A DNA stretch of 64,000 bases from contig NC_079881.1 in the NCBI RefSeq assembly GCF_029227915.1, positions 25,583,501 to 25,647,500 on the forward strand, in the 5' to 3' direction. The notes beneath the pieces are model-generated. The model saw only the letters and a program-made list of their open reading frames with translations. It did no database searches and had not been told where the DNA came from. This DNA comes from Hydractinia symbiolongicarpus. Lineage: Eukaryota > Cnidaria > Hydrozoa > Anthoathecata > Hydractiniidae. Position 1 is the first letter of the stretch. Every line of letters starts with the position of its first letter. A program made the position numbers and the translations under genes. Shown here piece by piece: positions 26,501 through 40,979 of the stretch.

Positions 26501-28821
26501 GTTTTAGTGGTGAAGAAATAATTTAAAAAATCGTTCGGGAAATGAGTTTACTCCGTGGGTATTTTCTTTGTATACATTCGACTATACGGCCAAGCCCGGG
26601 ATTTACGGGAAATCGCGGGTTTTCGTTTGCCGGTGATTAAACTCCTTTTATTCAGCGTCTTATCAAAAACGAAATCATTTTTGAAAACTACAAGTCTCAT
26701 GCGTTTTAGTGGTGAAAAAATAATTTAAAAAATCGTTCGGGAAATGAGTTTACTCCCAGTTTACTTTCTTTGTATACATTCGACTATACGGGTCAAGCCC
26801 GGGATTTACGGCAAATCACGGGTTTTCGTTTGCCGGCGATTAAACTCCTTTTATTCAGCGTCTCATCAAAAATGAAATAATTTTTGAAAACTTCAAGTCT
26901 CATGCGTTTTAATGGTGAAGAAATAATTTAATAAATCGTTCGGGAAATGAGTTTACTCCCTGGGTATTTTCTTTGTATACATTCGACTATAAGGCCAAGC
27001 CCGGGATTTACGGGAAATCGCGGGTTTTCTTTTGCCGGCGATTAAACTCCTTTTATTCAGCGTCTCATCAAAAACGAAATCATTTTTGAAAACTACAAGT
27101 CTCATGCGTTTTAGTGGTGAAAAATAATTTAAAGAAACCTTCGGAAAATGAGTTTACTCCCTGGGTACTTTCTTTGTATACTTTTGACTATACAGGCCGA
27201 GTCCGCGACTTACGGCAAATCGCGGGTTTTCGTTTGCCGGCAATTAAATTTCGTTTATTCAGCGTCTCATCAAAAATGAAATCATTTTTGAAAACTACAA
27301 GTCTTATGCGTTTTAGTGGTAAAAAATTAATTTAAAAAATCGTTCAAGAAATGCGTTTACTCTCTGTGTACTTTCTTTGTATACATTCGACTATACGGGC
27401 CGATTCCGGGATATACAGGAAATCGCGGGTTTTCGTTTGCCGGCAATTAAACTCCTTTTATTCAGCGTCTCATAAAAAATGAAATCGATTTTGAAAACTA
27501 CAAGTCTCATGCGTCTTAGTGGTGAAAAAATAATTTAAAAAATCGTTCGGGAAATGAGTTTACTCCCTGGGTACTTTCTTTGTATACATTCGACTATACG
27601 GGCCAAGCCCGGGATTTACGGGAAATCGCGGGTTTTCGTTTGCCGGCGATTAAACTTCTTTTAATCAGCGTCTCATCAAAAATGAAATCATTTTTGAAAA
27701 GTACAAGTCTCATGCGTTTTAGTGGTGAAAATATAATTTAAAGAATCGTTCGGGAAATGAGTTTACTCCCTGCGTACGTTCTTTGTATACTTTTGACTAT
27801 ACGGGCCGGGTCCGGGATTTACGGGAAATCGCGGGTTTTCGTTTGCCGGAGATTAAATTCCTTTTATTCAGCGCCTCATCAAAAATGAAATCATTTTCGA
27901 AAACTACAAGTCTCATGCGTTTTAGTGGTGAAAACACAATTTAAAAAATCGTTCAAGAAATGAATTTACTCCCTGCGTACTTTCTTTGTATACTTTTGAC
28001 TATACGGGTCAAGCCTGGGATTTACGGCAAATCGCGGGTTTTCGTTCGCCGGCGATTAAACTCCTTTTATTCAGCGTCTCATCAAAAATGAAATCATTTT
28101 TGAAAACTACAAGTCTCGTGCGTTTTAGTGGTGAAGAAATAATTTAAAAAATCGTTCGGGAAATGAGTTTAGTCCCTGGGTATTTTCTTTGTATACATTC
28201 GACTATACGGCTAAGCCCGGGATTTACGGGAAATCGCGGGTTTTCGTTTGCCGGTGATTAAACTCCTTTTATTCAGCGTCTTATCAAAAACGAAATCATT
28301 TTTGAAAACTACAAGTCTCATGCGTTTTAGTGGTGAAAAAATAATTTAAAAAATCGTTCGGGAAATGAGTTTACTCCCAGTTTACTTTCTTTGTATACAT
28401 TCGACTATACGGGTCAAGCCCGGGATTTACGGCAAATCACGGGTTTTCGTTTGCCGGCGATTAAACTCCTTTTATTCAGCGTCTCATCAAAATTGAAATA
28501 ATTTTTGAAAACTACAAGTCTCATGCGTTTTAATGGTGAAGAAATAATTTAATAAATCGTTCGGGAAATGAGTTTACTCCCTGGGTATTTTCTTTATATA
28601 CATTCGACTATAAGGCCAAGCCCGGGATTTACGGGAAATCGCGGGTTTTCGTTTGCCGGCGATTAAACTCCTTTTATTCAGCGTCTCATCAAAAACGAAA
28701 TTATTTTTGAAAACTACAAGTCTCATGCGTTTTAGTGGTGAAAAATAATTTAAAGAATCCTTCGGAAAATGAGTTTACTCCCTGGGTACTTTCTTTGTAT
28801 ACTTTTGACTATACGGGCCGA

Positions 28822-31800
28822 GTCCGCGATTTACGGCAAATCGCGGGTTTTCGTTTGCCGGCAATTAAACTTCTTTTATTCAGCGTCTCATTAAGAATGA
28901 AATCATTTTTGAAAAGTACAAGTGTCATGCGTTTTAGTGGTGAAAATATAATTTAAAGAATCGTTCGGGAAATGAGTTTACTCCCTGCGTACTTTCTTTG
29001 TATACATTCGACTATACGGGCCAAGCCCGGGAATTACGGGAAATCGCGGGTTTTCGTTTGCCGGCGATTAAACTCCTTTTATTCAGCGTCTCATCAAAAA
29101 TGAAATCATTTTTGAAAAGTACAAGTCTCATGCGTTTTAGTGGTGAAAATATAATTTAAAGAATCGTTCGGGAAATGAGTTTACTCCCTGCGTACGTTCT
29201 TTGTATACTTTTGACTATACGGGCTGGGTGCGGGATTTACGGGAAATCGCGGGTTTTCGTTTGCCGGAGATTAAATTCCTTTTATTCAGCGTCTCATCAA
29301 AAATGAAATCATTTTCAAAAACTACAAGTCTCATGCGTTTTAGTGGTGAAAAAACAATTTAAAAAATCGTTCAAGAAATGGATTTACTCCCTGCGTACTT
29401 TCTTTGTATACTTTTGACTATATGGGTCAAGCCCGGGATTTACGGCAAATCGCGGGTTTTCGTTTGCCGGCGATTAAACTCCTTTTATTCAGCGTCTCAT
29501 CAAAAATGAAATCATTTTTGAAAACTACAAGTCTCGTGCGTTTTAGTGGTGAAGAAATAATTTAAAAAATCGTTCGGGAAATGAGTTTACTCCGTGGGTA
29601 TTTTCTTTGTATACATTCGACTATACGGCCAAGCCCGGGATTTACGGGAAATCGCGGGTTTTCGTTTGCCGGTGATTAAAATCCTTTTATTTAGCGTCTT
29701 ATCAAAAACGAAATCATTTTTGAAAACTACAAGTCTCATGCGTTTTAGTGGTGAAAAAATAATTTAAAAAATCGTTCGGGAAATGAGTTTACTCCCAGTT
29801 TACTTTCTTTGTATACATTCGACTATACTGGTCAAGCCCGGGATTTACGGCAAATCACGGGTTTTCGTTTGCCGGCGATTAAACTCCTTTTATTCAGCGT
29901 CTCATCAAAAATGAAATAATTTTTGAAAACTACAAGCCTCATGCGTTTTAATGGTGAAGAAATAATTTAATAAATCGTTCGGGAAATGAGTTTACTCCCT
30001 GGGTATTTTCTTTGTATACATTCGACTATAAGGCCAAGCCCGGGATTTACGGGAAATCGCGGGTTTTCTTTTGCCGGCGATTAAACTCCTTTTATTCAGC
30101 GTCTCATCAAAAACGAAATCATTTTTGAAAACTACAAGTCTCATGCGTTTTAGTGGTGAAAAATAATTTAAAGAATCCTTCGGAAAATGAGTTTACTCCC
30201 TGGGTACTTTCTTTGTATACTTTTGACTATACAGGCCGAGTCCGCGACTTACGGCAAATCGCGGGTTTTCGTTTGCCGGCAATTAAACTTCTTTTATTCG
30301 GCGTCTCATTAAAAATGAAATTATTTTTGAAAAGTACAAGTGTCATGCGTTTTAGTGGTGAAAATATAACTTAAAGAATCGTTCGGGAAATGAGTTTACT
30401 CCCTGCGTACTTTCTTTGTTTACATTCGACTATACGGGCCAAGCCCGGGATTTACGGGAAATCGCGGGTTTTCGTTTGCCGGCGATTAAGCTTCTTTTAT
30501 TCAGCGTCTCATCAAAAATGAAATCATTTTTGAAAACTACAAGTCTCATGCGTCTTAGTGGTGAAAAAATAATTTAAAAAATCGTTCGGGAAATGAGTTT
30601 ACTCCCTGGGTACTTTCTTTGTATACATTCGACTATACGGGCCAAGCCCGGGATTTACGGCAAATCGCGGGTTTTCGTTTGCCGGCAATTAAACTTCTTT
30701 TATTCAGCGTCTCATTAAGAATGAAATCATTTTTGAAAAGTACAAGTGTCATGCGTTTTAGTGGTGAAAATATAATTTAAAGAATCGTTCGGGAAATGAG
30801 TTTACTCCCTGCGTACTTTCTTTGTATACATTCGACTATACGGGCCAAGCCCGGGAATTACGGGAAATCGCGGGTTTTCGTTTGCCGGCGATTAAACTCC
30901 TTTTATTCAGCGTCTCATCAAAAATGAAATCATTTTTGAAAAGTACAAGTCTCATGCGTTTTAGTGGTGAAAATATAATTTAAAGAATCGTTCGGGAAAT
31001 GAGTTTACTCCCTGCGTACGTTCTTTGTATACTTTTGACTATACGGGCTGGGTGCGGGATTTACGGGAAATCGCGGGTTTTCGTTTGCCGGAGATTAAAT
31101 TCCTTTTATTCAGCGTCTCATCAAAAATGAAATCATTTTCAAAAACTACAAGTCTCATGCGTTTTAGTGGTGAAAAAACAATTTAAAAAATCGTTCAAGA
31201 AATGGATTTACTCCCTGCGTACTTTCTTTGTATACTTTTGACTATATGGGTCAAGCCCGGGATTTACGGCAAATCGCGGGTTTTCGTTTGCCGGCGATTA
31301 AACTCCTTTTATTCAGCGTCTCATCAAAAATGAAATCATTTTTGAAAACTACAAGTCTCGTGCGTTTTAGTGGTGAAGAAATAATTTAAAAAATCGTTCG
31401 GGAAATGAGTTTACTCCGTGGGTATTTTCTTTGTATACATTCGACTATACGGCCAAGCCCGGGATTTACGGGAAATCGCGGGTTTTCGTTTGCCGGTGAT
31501 TAAACTCCTTTTATTTAGCGTCTTATCAAAAACGAAATCATTTTTGAAAACTACAAGTCTCATGCGTTTTAGTGGTGAAAAAATAATTTAAAAAATCGTT
31601 CGGGAAATGAGTTTACTCCCAGTTTACTTTCTTTGTATACATTCGACTATACTGGTCAAGCCCGGGATTTACGGCAAATCACGGGTTTTCGTTTGCCGGC
31701 GATTAAACTCCTTTTATTCAGCGTCTCATCAAAAATGAAATAATTTTTGAAAACTACAAGCCTCATGCGTTTTAATGGTGAAGAAATAATTTAATAAATC

Positions 31801-32369
31801 GTTCGGGAAATGAGTTTACTCCCTGGGTATTTTCTTTGTATACATTCGACTATAAGGCCAAGCCCGGGATTTACGGGAAATCGCGGGTTTTCTTTTGCCG
31901 GCGATTAAACTCCTTTTATTCAGCGTCTCATCAAAAACGAAATCATTTTTGAAAACTACAAGTCTCATGCGTTTTAGTGGTGAAAAATAATTTAAAGAAT
32001 CCTTCGGAAAATGAGTTTACTCCCTGGGTACTTTCTTTGTATACTTTTGACTATACAGGCCGAGTCCGCGACTTACGGCAAATCGCGGGTTTTCGTTTGC
32101 CGGCAATTAAACTTCTTTTATTCGGCGTCTCATTAAAAATGAAATTATTTTTGAAAAGTACAAGTGTCATGCGTTTTAGTGGTGAAAATATAACTTAAAG
32201 AATCGTTCGGGAAATGAGTTTACTCCCTGCGTACTTTCTTTGTTTACATTCGACTATACGGGCCAAGCCCGGGATTTACGGGAAATCGCGGGTTTTCGTT
32301 TGCCGGCGATTAAGCTTCTTTTATTCAGCGTCTCATCAAAAATGAAATCATTTTTGAAAACTACAAGTC
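28822..32369. repeat. 9-monomer higher-order repeat (1824-bp period)
   Basis: The stretch 28,822-30,545 recurs at 30,646-32,369 with an offset of 1,824 bp. Shared private variants include CATTAAGAATGAAATC, GGGCTGGGTGCGGG, TATATGGGTCAAGC, CTATACTGGTCAAGC and TTTATTCGGCGTC. The copies diverge at 30,546/32,370, where one reads CTCATGCGTCTTAG and the other CTTATGCGTTTTAG. Confidence 0.87.
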
Positions 32370-35300
32370 TTATGCGTTTTAGTGGTAAAAAATTAATTTA
32401 AAAAATCGTTCAAGAAATGCGTTTACTCTCTGGGTACTTTCTTTGTATACATTCGACTATACGGGCCGATTCCGGGATATACAGGAAATCGCGGGTTTTC
32501 GTTTGCCGGCGATTAAACTCCTTTTATTCAGCGTCTCATCAAAAATGAAATCATTTTTGAAAACTACAAGTCTCATGCGTTTTAGTGGTGAAAAAATAAT
32601 TTAAAGAATCGTTCGGGGAATTAGTTTACTCCCTGGGTACTTTCTTTGTATACTTTTGACTATACGGGCTGAGTCCGGGATTTACGGGAAATTGCGGGTT
32701 TTGATTTGCCGGCGGTTAAACTCCTTTTATTCAGCGTCTCATCAAAAATGAAATCGTTTTTGAAAACTACAAGTCTTATGCGTTTTAGTGGTAAAAAATT
32801 AATTTAAAAAATCGTTCGGGAAATGAGTTTACTCCCAGTTTACTTTCTTTGTATACATTTGACTATACGGGTCAAGCCCGGAATTTACGGCAAATCGCGG
32901 GTTTTCGTTTGCCGGCGATTAAACTCCTTTTATTCAGCGTCTCATCAAAAATAAAATCATTTTTGAAAACTACAAGTCTCGTGCGTTTTAGTGGTGAAGA
33001 AATAATTTAAAAAATCGTTCGGGAAATGAGTTTACTCCCTGGGTATTTTCTTTGTATACATTCGACTATACGGGTCAAGTCCGGGATTTACGGCAAATCG
33101 CGGGTTTTCGTTTGCCGGCGATTAAACTCCTTTTATTCAGCGTCTCATCAAAAATGAAATAATTTTTGAAAATTACAAGTCTCATGCGTCTTAGTGGTGA
33201 AAAAATAATATAAAATATCGTTCGGGAAATGAGTTTACTCCCTGCGTACTTTCTTTGTATACTTTTGACTATACGGGCCGGGTCCGGGATTTACGGGAAA
33301 TCGCGGGTTTTCGTTTGGCGGAGATTAAACACCTTTTATTCAGCGTCTCATCAAAAATGAAATCGTTTTTGAAAACTACAAGTCTCATGCGTTTTAGTGG
33401 TGAAAAAATAATTTAAAAAATCGTTCGGGAAATGAGTTTACTCCCAGTTTACTTTCTTTGTATACATTCGACTATACGGGTCAAGCCCGGGATTTACGGC
33501 AAATCACGGGTTTTCGTTTGCCGGTGATTAAACTCCTTTTATTCAGCGTCTCATCAAAAATGAAATAATTTTTGAAAACTACAAGTCTCATGCGTTTTAA
33601 TGGTGAAGAAATAATTTAATAAATCGTTCGGGAAATGAGTTTACTCACTGGGTATTTTCTTTGTATACATTCGACTATAAGGCCAAGCCCGGGATTTACG
33701 GGAAATCGCGGGTTTTCTTTTGCCGGCGATTAAACTCCTTTTATTCAGCGTCTCATCAAAAACGAAATCATTTTTGAAAACTACAAGTCTCATGCGTTTT
33801 AGTGGTGAAAAATAATTTAAAGAATCCTTCGGAAAATGAGTTTACTCCCTGGGTACTTTCTTTGTATACTTTTGACTATACAGGCCGAGTCCGCGACTTA
33901 CGGCAAATCGCGGGTTTTCGTTTGCCGGCAATTAAACTTCTTTTATTCAGCGTCTCATTAAAAATGAAATTATTTTTGAAAAGTACAAGTGTCATGCGTT
34001 TTAGTGGTGAAAATATAATTTAAAGAATCGTTCGGGAAATGAGTTTACTCCCTGCGTACTTTCTTTGTATACATTTGACTATACGGGTCAAGCCCGGGAT
34101 TTACGGCAAATCGCGGGTTTTCGTTTGCCGGCGATTAAACTCCTTTTATTCAGCGTCTCATCAAAAATAAAATCATTTTTGAAAACTACAAGTCTCGTGC
34201 GTTTTAGTGGTGAAGAAATAATTTAAAAAATCGTTCGGGAAATGAGATTACTCCCTGGGTATTTTCTTTGTATACATTCGACTATACGGGTCAAGCCCGG
34301 GATTTACGGCAAATCGCGGGTTTTCGTTTGCCGGCGATTAAACTCCTTTTATTCAGCGTCTCATCAAAAATGAAATAATTTTTGAAAATTACAAGTCTCA
34401 TGCGTCTTAGTGGTGAAAAAATAATATAAAATATCGTTCGGGAAATGAGTTTACTCCCTGCGTACTTTCTTTGTATACTTTTGACTATACGGGCCGGGTC
34501 CGGGATTTACGGGAAATCGCGGGTTTTCGTTTGGCGGAGATTAAACTCCTTTTATTCAGCGTCTCATCAAAAATGAAATCGTTTTTGAAAACTACAAGTC
34601 TCATGCGTCTTAGTGGTGAAAAAATAATATAAAAAATCGTTCAGGAAATGAGTTTACTCCCTGCGTACTTTCTTTGTATACATTCGACTATACGGGCCAA
34701 TCCCGGGATTTACGGGAAATCGCGGGTTTTCGTTTGCCGGCGATTAAACTTCTTTTATTCAGCGTCTCATCAAAAATGAAATCATTTTTGAAAACTACAA
34801 GTCTTATGCGTTTTAGTGGTAAAAAATTAATTTAAAAAATCGTTCAAGAAATGCGTTTACTCCCTGGGTACTTTCTTTGTATACATTTGACTATACGGGC
34901 CGATTCCGGGATATACAGGTTATCGCGGGTTTTCGTTTGCCGGCGATTAAACTCCTTTTATTCAGCGTCTCATCAAAAATGAAATCATTTTTGAAAACTA
35001 CAAGTCTCATGCGTTTTAGTGGTGAAAAAATAATTTAAAGAATCGTTCGAGAAATGAGTTTACTCCCTGGGTACTTTCTTTGTATACTTTTGACTATACG
35101 GGCTGAGTCCGGGATTTACGGGAAATTGCGGGTTTTGGTTTGCCGGCGGTTAAGCTCCTTTTATTCAGCGTCTCATCAAAAATGAAATAATTTTTGAACA
35201 CTACATGTCTCATGCGTTTTAATGGTGAAGAAATAATTTAATAAATCGTTCGGGAAATGAGTTTACTCCCTGGGTATTTTCTTTGTATACATTCGACTAT

Positions 35301-36539
35301 AAGGCCAAGCCCGGGATTTACGGGAAATCGCGGGTTTTCTTTTGCCGGCGATTAAACTCCTTTTATTCAGCGTCTCATCAAAAACGAAATCATTTTTGAA
35401 AACTACAAGTCTCATGCGTTTTAGTGGTGAAAAATAATTTAAAGAATCCTTCGGAAAATGAGTTTACTCCCTGGGTACTTTCTTTGTATACTTTTGACTA
35501 TACAGGCCGAGTCCGCGACTTACGGCAAATCGCGGGTTTTCGTTTGCCGGCAATTAAACTTCTTTTATTCAGCGTCTCATTAAAAATGAAATTATTTTTG
35601 AAAAGTACAAGTGTCATGCGTTTTAGTGGTGAAAATATAATTTAAAGAATCGTTCGGGAAATGAGTTTACTCCCTGCTTACTTTCTTTGTATACATTCGA
35701 CTATACGGGCCAAGCCCAGGATTTACGGCAAATCGCGGGTTTTCGTTTGCCGGCAATTAAACTTCTTTTATTCAGCGTCTCATTAAAAATGAAATTATTT
35801 TTGAAAAGTACAAGTCTTATGCGTTTTAGTGGTAAAAAATTAATTTAAAAAATCGTTCAAGAAATGCGTTTACTCTCTGGGTACTTTCTTTGTATACATT
35901 CGACTATACGGGCCGATTCCGGGATATACAGGAAATCGCGGGTTTTCGTTTGCCGGCGATTAAACTCCTTTTATTCAGCGTCTCATCAAAAATGAAATAA
36001 TTTTTGAAAAGTACAAGTGTCATGCGTTTTAGTGGTGAAAATATAATTTAAAGAATCGTTCGGGAAATGAGTTTACTCCCTGCGTATTTTCTTTGTATAC
36101 ATTCGACTATACGGGTCAAGCCCGGGATTTACGGCAAATCGCGGGTTTTCGTTTGCCGGCGATTAAACTCCTTTTATTCAGCGTCTCATCAAAAATGAAA
36201 TAATTTTTGAAAATTACAAGTCTCATGCGTCTTAGTGGTGAAAAAATAATATAAAATATCGTTCGGGAAATGAGTTTACTCCCTGCGTACTTTCTTTGTA
36301 TACTTTTAACTATACGGGCCGGGTCCGGGATTTACGGGAAATCGCGGGTTTTCGTTTGCCGGCGATTAAACTCCTTTTATTCAGCGTCTCATCAAAAATG
36401 AAATAATTTTTGAAAATTACAAGTCTCATGCGTCTTAGTGGTGAAAAAATATTATAAAAAATCGTTCGGGAAATGAGTTTACTCCCTGCGTACTTTCTTT
36501 GTATACTTTTGAATATATGGGCCGGGTCCGGGATTTACG

Positions 36540-39500
36540 GGAAATCGCGGGTTTCGTTTGCCGGCAATTAAACTTCTTTTATTCAGCGTCTCATTAAAAA
36601 TGAAATCATTTTTGAAAAGTAAAAGTGTCATGCGTTTTAGTGGTGAAAATATAATTTAAAGAATCGTTCGGGAAATAAGTTTACTCCCTGCGTACTTTCT
36701 TTGTATACTTTTGACTATTCGGGCCGGGTCCGGGATTTACGGCAAATCGCAGGTTTTCGTTTGCCGGCGATTAAACTCCTTTTATTCAGCGTCTCATCAA
36801 AAATGAAATCATTTTTAAAAACTACAAGTCTCATGCGTTTTAGTGGTGAAAAATAATTTAAAGAATCCTTCGGAAAATGAGTTTACTCCCTGGGTACTTT
36901 CTTTGTATACTTTTGACTATACGGGCCGAGTCCGGGATTTACGGGAAATCGCGGGTTTTCGTTTGCCGGCGATTAAACTCCTTTTATTCAGCGTCACATC
37001 AAAAATGAAATAATTTTTGAAAATTACAAGTCTCATGCGTCTTAGTGGTGAAAAAATAATATAAAAAATCGTTCAAGAAATGAGTTTACTTCCTGGGTAC
37101 TTTCTTTGTATACATTCGACTATACGGGCCAAGCCCATGATTTACGGGAAATCGCGGGTTTTCGTTTGCCAGCAATTAAACTTCTTTTATTCAGCGTCTC
37201 ATTAAAAATGAAATCATTTTTGAAAAGTACAAGTGTCATGCGTTTTAGTGGTGAAAATATAATTTAAAGAATCGTTCGGGAAATGAGTTTACTCCCTGCG
37301 TACTTTCTTTGTATACTTTTGACTATACGGGCCGGGTCCGGGATTTACGGGAAATCGCGGGTTTTCGTTTGGCGGAGATTATACTCCTTTTATTCAGCGT
37401 CTCATCAAAAATGAAATCGTTTTTAAAAACTACAAGTCTCATGCGTCTTAGTGGTGAAAAAATAATATAAAAAATCGTTCGGGAAATGAGTTTACTTCCT
37501 GGGTACTTTCTTTGTATACATTCGACTATACGGGCCAAGCCCGGGATTTACGGGAAATTGCGGGTTTTCGTTTGCCGGCGATTAAACTCCTTTTATTCAG
37601 CGTCACATCAAAAATGAAATAATTTTTGAAAATTACAAGTCTCATGCGTCTTAGTGGTGAAAAAATAATATAAAAAATCGTTCAAGAAATGAGTTTACTT
37701 CCTGGGTACTTTCTTTGTATACATTCGACTATACGGGCCAAACCCATGATTTACGGGAAATCGCGGGTTTTCGTTTGCCAGCAATTAAACTTCTTTTATT
37801 CAGCGTCTCATTAAAAATGAAATCATTTTTGAAAAGTACAAGTGTCATGCGTTTTAGTGGTGAAAATATAATTTAAAGAATCGTTCGGGAAATGAGTTTA
37901 CTCCCTGCGTACTTTCTTTGTATACTTTTGACTATACGGGCCGGGTCCGGGATTTACGGGAAATCGCGGGTTTTCGTTTGGCGGAGATTAAACTCCTTTT
38001 ATTCAGCGTCTCATCAAAAATGAAATCGTTTTTGAAAACTACAAGTCTCATGCGTCTTAGTGGTGAAAAAATAATATAAAATATCGTTCGGGAAATGAGT
38101 TAACTCCCTGCGTACTTTCTTTGTATACTTTTGACTATACGGGCCGGGTCCGGGATTTACGGGAAATCGCGGGTTTTCGTTTGCCGGCGATTAAACTCCT
38201 TTTATTCAGCGTCTCATCAAAAATGAAGTAATTTTTGAAAATTACAAGTCTCATGCGTCTTAGTGGTGAAAAAATAATATAAAAAATCGTTCGGGAAATG
38301 AGTTTACTCCCTGCGTACTTTCTTTGTATACTTTTGAATATATGGGCCGGGTCCGGGATTTACGGGAACTCGCGGGTTTTTGTTTGGCGGAGATTAAACT
38401 CCTTTTATTCAGCGTCTCATCAAAAATGAAATCGTTTTTGAAAACTACAAGTCTCATGCGTCTTAGTGGTGAAAAATTAATATAAAAAATCGTTCAGGAA
38501 ATGAGTTTACTTCCTGGGTACTTTCTTTGTATACATTCGGCTATACGGGCCAAGCCCGGGATTTACGGGAAATCGCGGGTTTCGTTTGCCGGCAATTAAA
38601 CTTCTTTTATTCAGCGTCTCATTAAAAATGAAATCATTTTTGAAAAGTAAAAGTGTCATGCGTTTTAGTGGTGAAAATATAATTTAAAGAATCGTTCGGG
38701 AAATAAGTTTACTCCCTGCGTACTTTCTTTGTATACTTTTGACTATTCGGGCCGGGTCCGGGATTTACGGCAAATCGCAGGTTTTCGTTTGCCGGCGATT
38801 AAACTCCTTTTATTCAGCGTCTCATCAAAAATGAAATCATTTTTAAAAACTACAAGTCTCATGCGTTTTAGTGGTGAAAAATAATTTAAAGAATCCTTCG
38901 GAAAATGAGTTTACTCCCTGGGTACTTTCTTTGTATACTTTTGACTATACGGGCCGAGTCCGGGATTTACGGGAAATCGCGGGTTTTCGTTTGCCGGCGA
39001 TTAAACTCCTTTTATTCAGCGTCACATCAAAAATGAAATAATTTTTGAAAATTACAAGTCTCATGCGTCTTAGTGGTGAAAAAATAATATAAAAAATCGT
39101 TCAAGAAATGAGTTTACTTCCTGGGTACTTTCTTTGTATACATTCGACTATACGGGCCAAGCCCATGATTTACGGGAAATCGCGGGTTTTCGTTTGCCAG
39201 CAATTAAACTTCTTTTATTCAGCGTCTCATTAAAAATGAAATCATTTTTGAAAAGTACAAGTGTCATGCGTTTTAGTGGTGAAAATATAATTTAAAGAAT
39301 CGTTCGGGAAATGAGTTTACTCCCTGCGTACTTTCTTTGTATACTTTTGACTATACGGGCCGGGTCCGGGATTTACGGGAAATCGCGGGTTTTCGTTTGG
39401 CGGAGATTATACTCCTTTTATTCAGCGTCTCATCAAAAATGAAATCGTTTTTAAAAACTACAAGTCTCATGCGTCTTAGTGGTGAAAAAATAATATAAAA

Positions 39501-40107
39501 AATCGTTCGGGAAATGAGTTTACTTCCTGGGTACTTTCTTTGTATACATTCGACTATACGGGCCAAGCCCGGGATTTACGGGAAATTGCGGGTTTTCGTT
39601 TGCCGGCGATTAAACTCCTTTTATTCAGCGTCACATCAAAAATGAAATAATTTTTGAAAATTACAAGTCTCATGCGTCTTAGTGGTGAAAAAATAATATA
39701 AAAAATCGTTCAAGAAATGAGTTTACTTCCTGGGTACTTTCTTTGTATACATTCGACTATACGGGCCAAGCCCATGATTTACGGGAAATCGCGGGTTTTC
39801 GTTTGCCAGCAATTAAACTTCTTTTATTCAGCGTCTCATTAAAAATGAAATCATTTTTGAAAAGTACAAGTGTCATGCGTTTTAGTGGTGAAAATATAAT
39901 TTAAAGAATCGTTCGGGAAATGAGTTTACTCCCTGCGTACTTTCTTTGTATACTTTTGACTATACGGGCCGGGTCCGGGATTTACGGGAAATCGCGGGTT
40001 TTCGTTTGGCGGAGATTAAACTCCTTTTATTCAGCGTCTCATCAAAAATGAAATCGTTTTTGAAAACTACAAGTCTCATGCGTCTTAGTGGTGAAAAAAT
40101 AATATAA
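36540..40107. repeat. 10-monomer higher-order repeat (2028-bp period)
   Basis: The stretch 36,540-38,079 recurs at 38,568-40,107, offset 2,028 bp. Both copies share the one-base deletion GCGGGTTTCGTTTGCC, the AAAAGTAAAAGTGTC variant, GTCACATCAAAAATG and GTTTGGCGGAGATTA. Divergence begins where one copy reads ATAAAATATCG and the other ATAAAAAATCG. Confidence 0.85.
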
Positions 40108-40979
40108 AAAATCGTTCGGGAAATGAGTTTACTTCCTGGGTACTTTCTTTGTATACATTCGACTATACGGACCAAGCCCGTGATTTACGGGAAATTGCGG
40201 GTTTCGTTTGCTGGCAATTAAACTTCTTTTATTCAGCGTCTCATTAAAAATGAAATCATTTTTGAAAAGTACAAGTGTCATGCGTTTTAGTGGTGAAAAT
40301 ATAATTTAAAGAATCGTTCGGGAAATGAGTTTACTCCCTGCGAACTTTCTTTGTATACTTTTGACTATACGGGCCGGGTCCGGGATTTACGGCAACTCGC
40401 GGGTTTTCGTTTGCCGGCGATTAAACTCCTTTTATTCAGCGTCTCATCAAAAACGAAATCATTTTTGAAAACTACAAGTCTCATGCGTTTTAGTGGTGAA
40501 AAATAATTTAAAGAATCCTTCGGAAAATGAGTTTACTCCCTGGGTACTTTCTTTGTATACTTTTGACTATAAGGGCCGAGTCCGGGATTTACGGGTAATC
40601 GCGGGTTTTCGTTTGCCGGCGATTAAACTCCTTTTATTCAGCGTCTCATCAAAAATGAAATAATTTTTGAAAATTACAAGTCTCATGCGTCTTAGTGGTG
40701 AAAAAATAATATAAAAAATCGTTCGGGAAAAGAGTTTACTTCCTGGGTACTTTCTTTGTATACATTCGACTATACGGGTCAAGCCCCGGATTTACGGGAA
40801 ATCGCGGGTTTTCGTTTGCCGGCAATTAAACTTCTTTTATTCAGCGTCTCATTAAAAATGAAATCATTTTTGAAAAGTACAAGTGTCATGCGTTTTAGTG
40901 GTGAAAATATAATTTAAAGAATCGTTCGGGAAATGAGTTTACTCCCTGCGTACTTTCTTTGTATACTTTTGACTATACG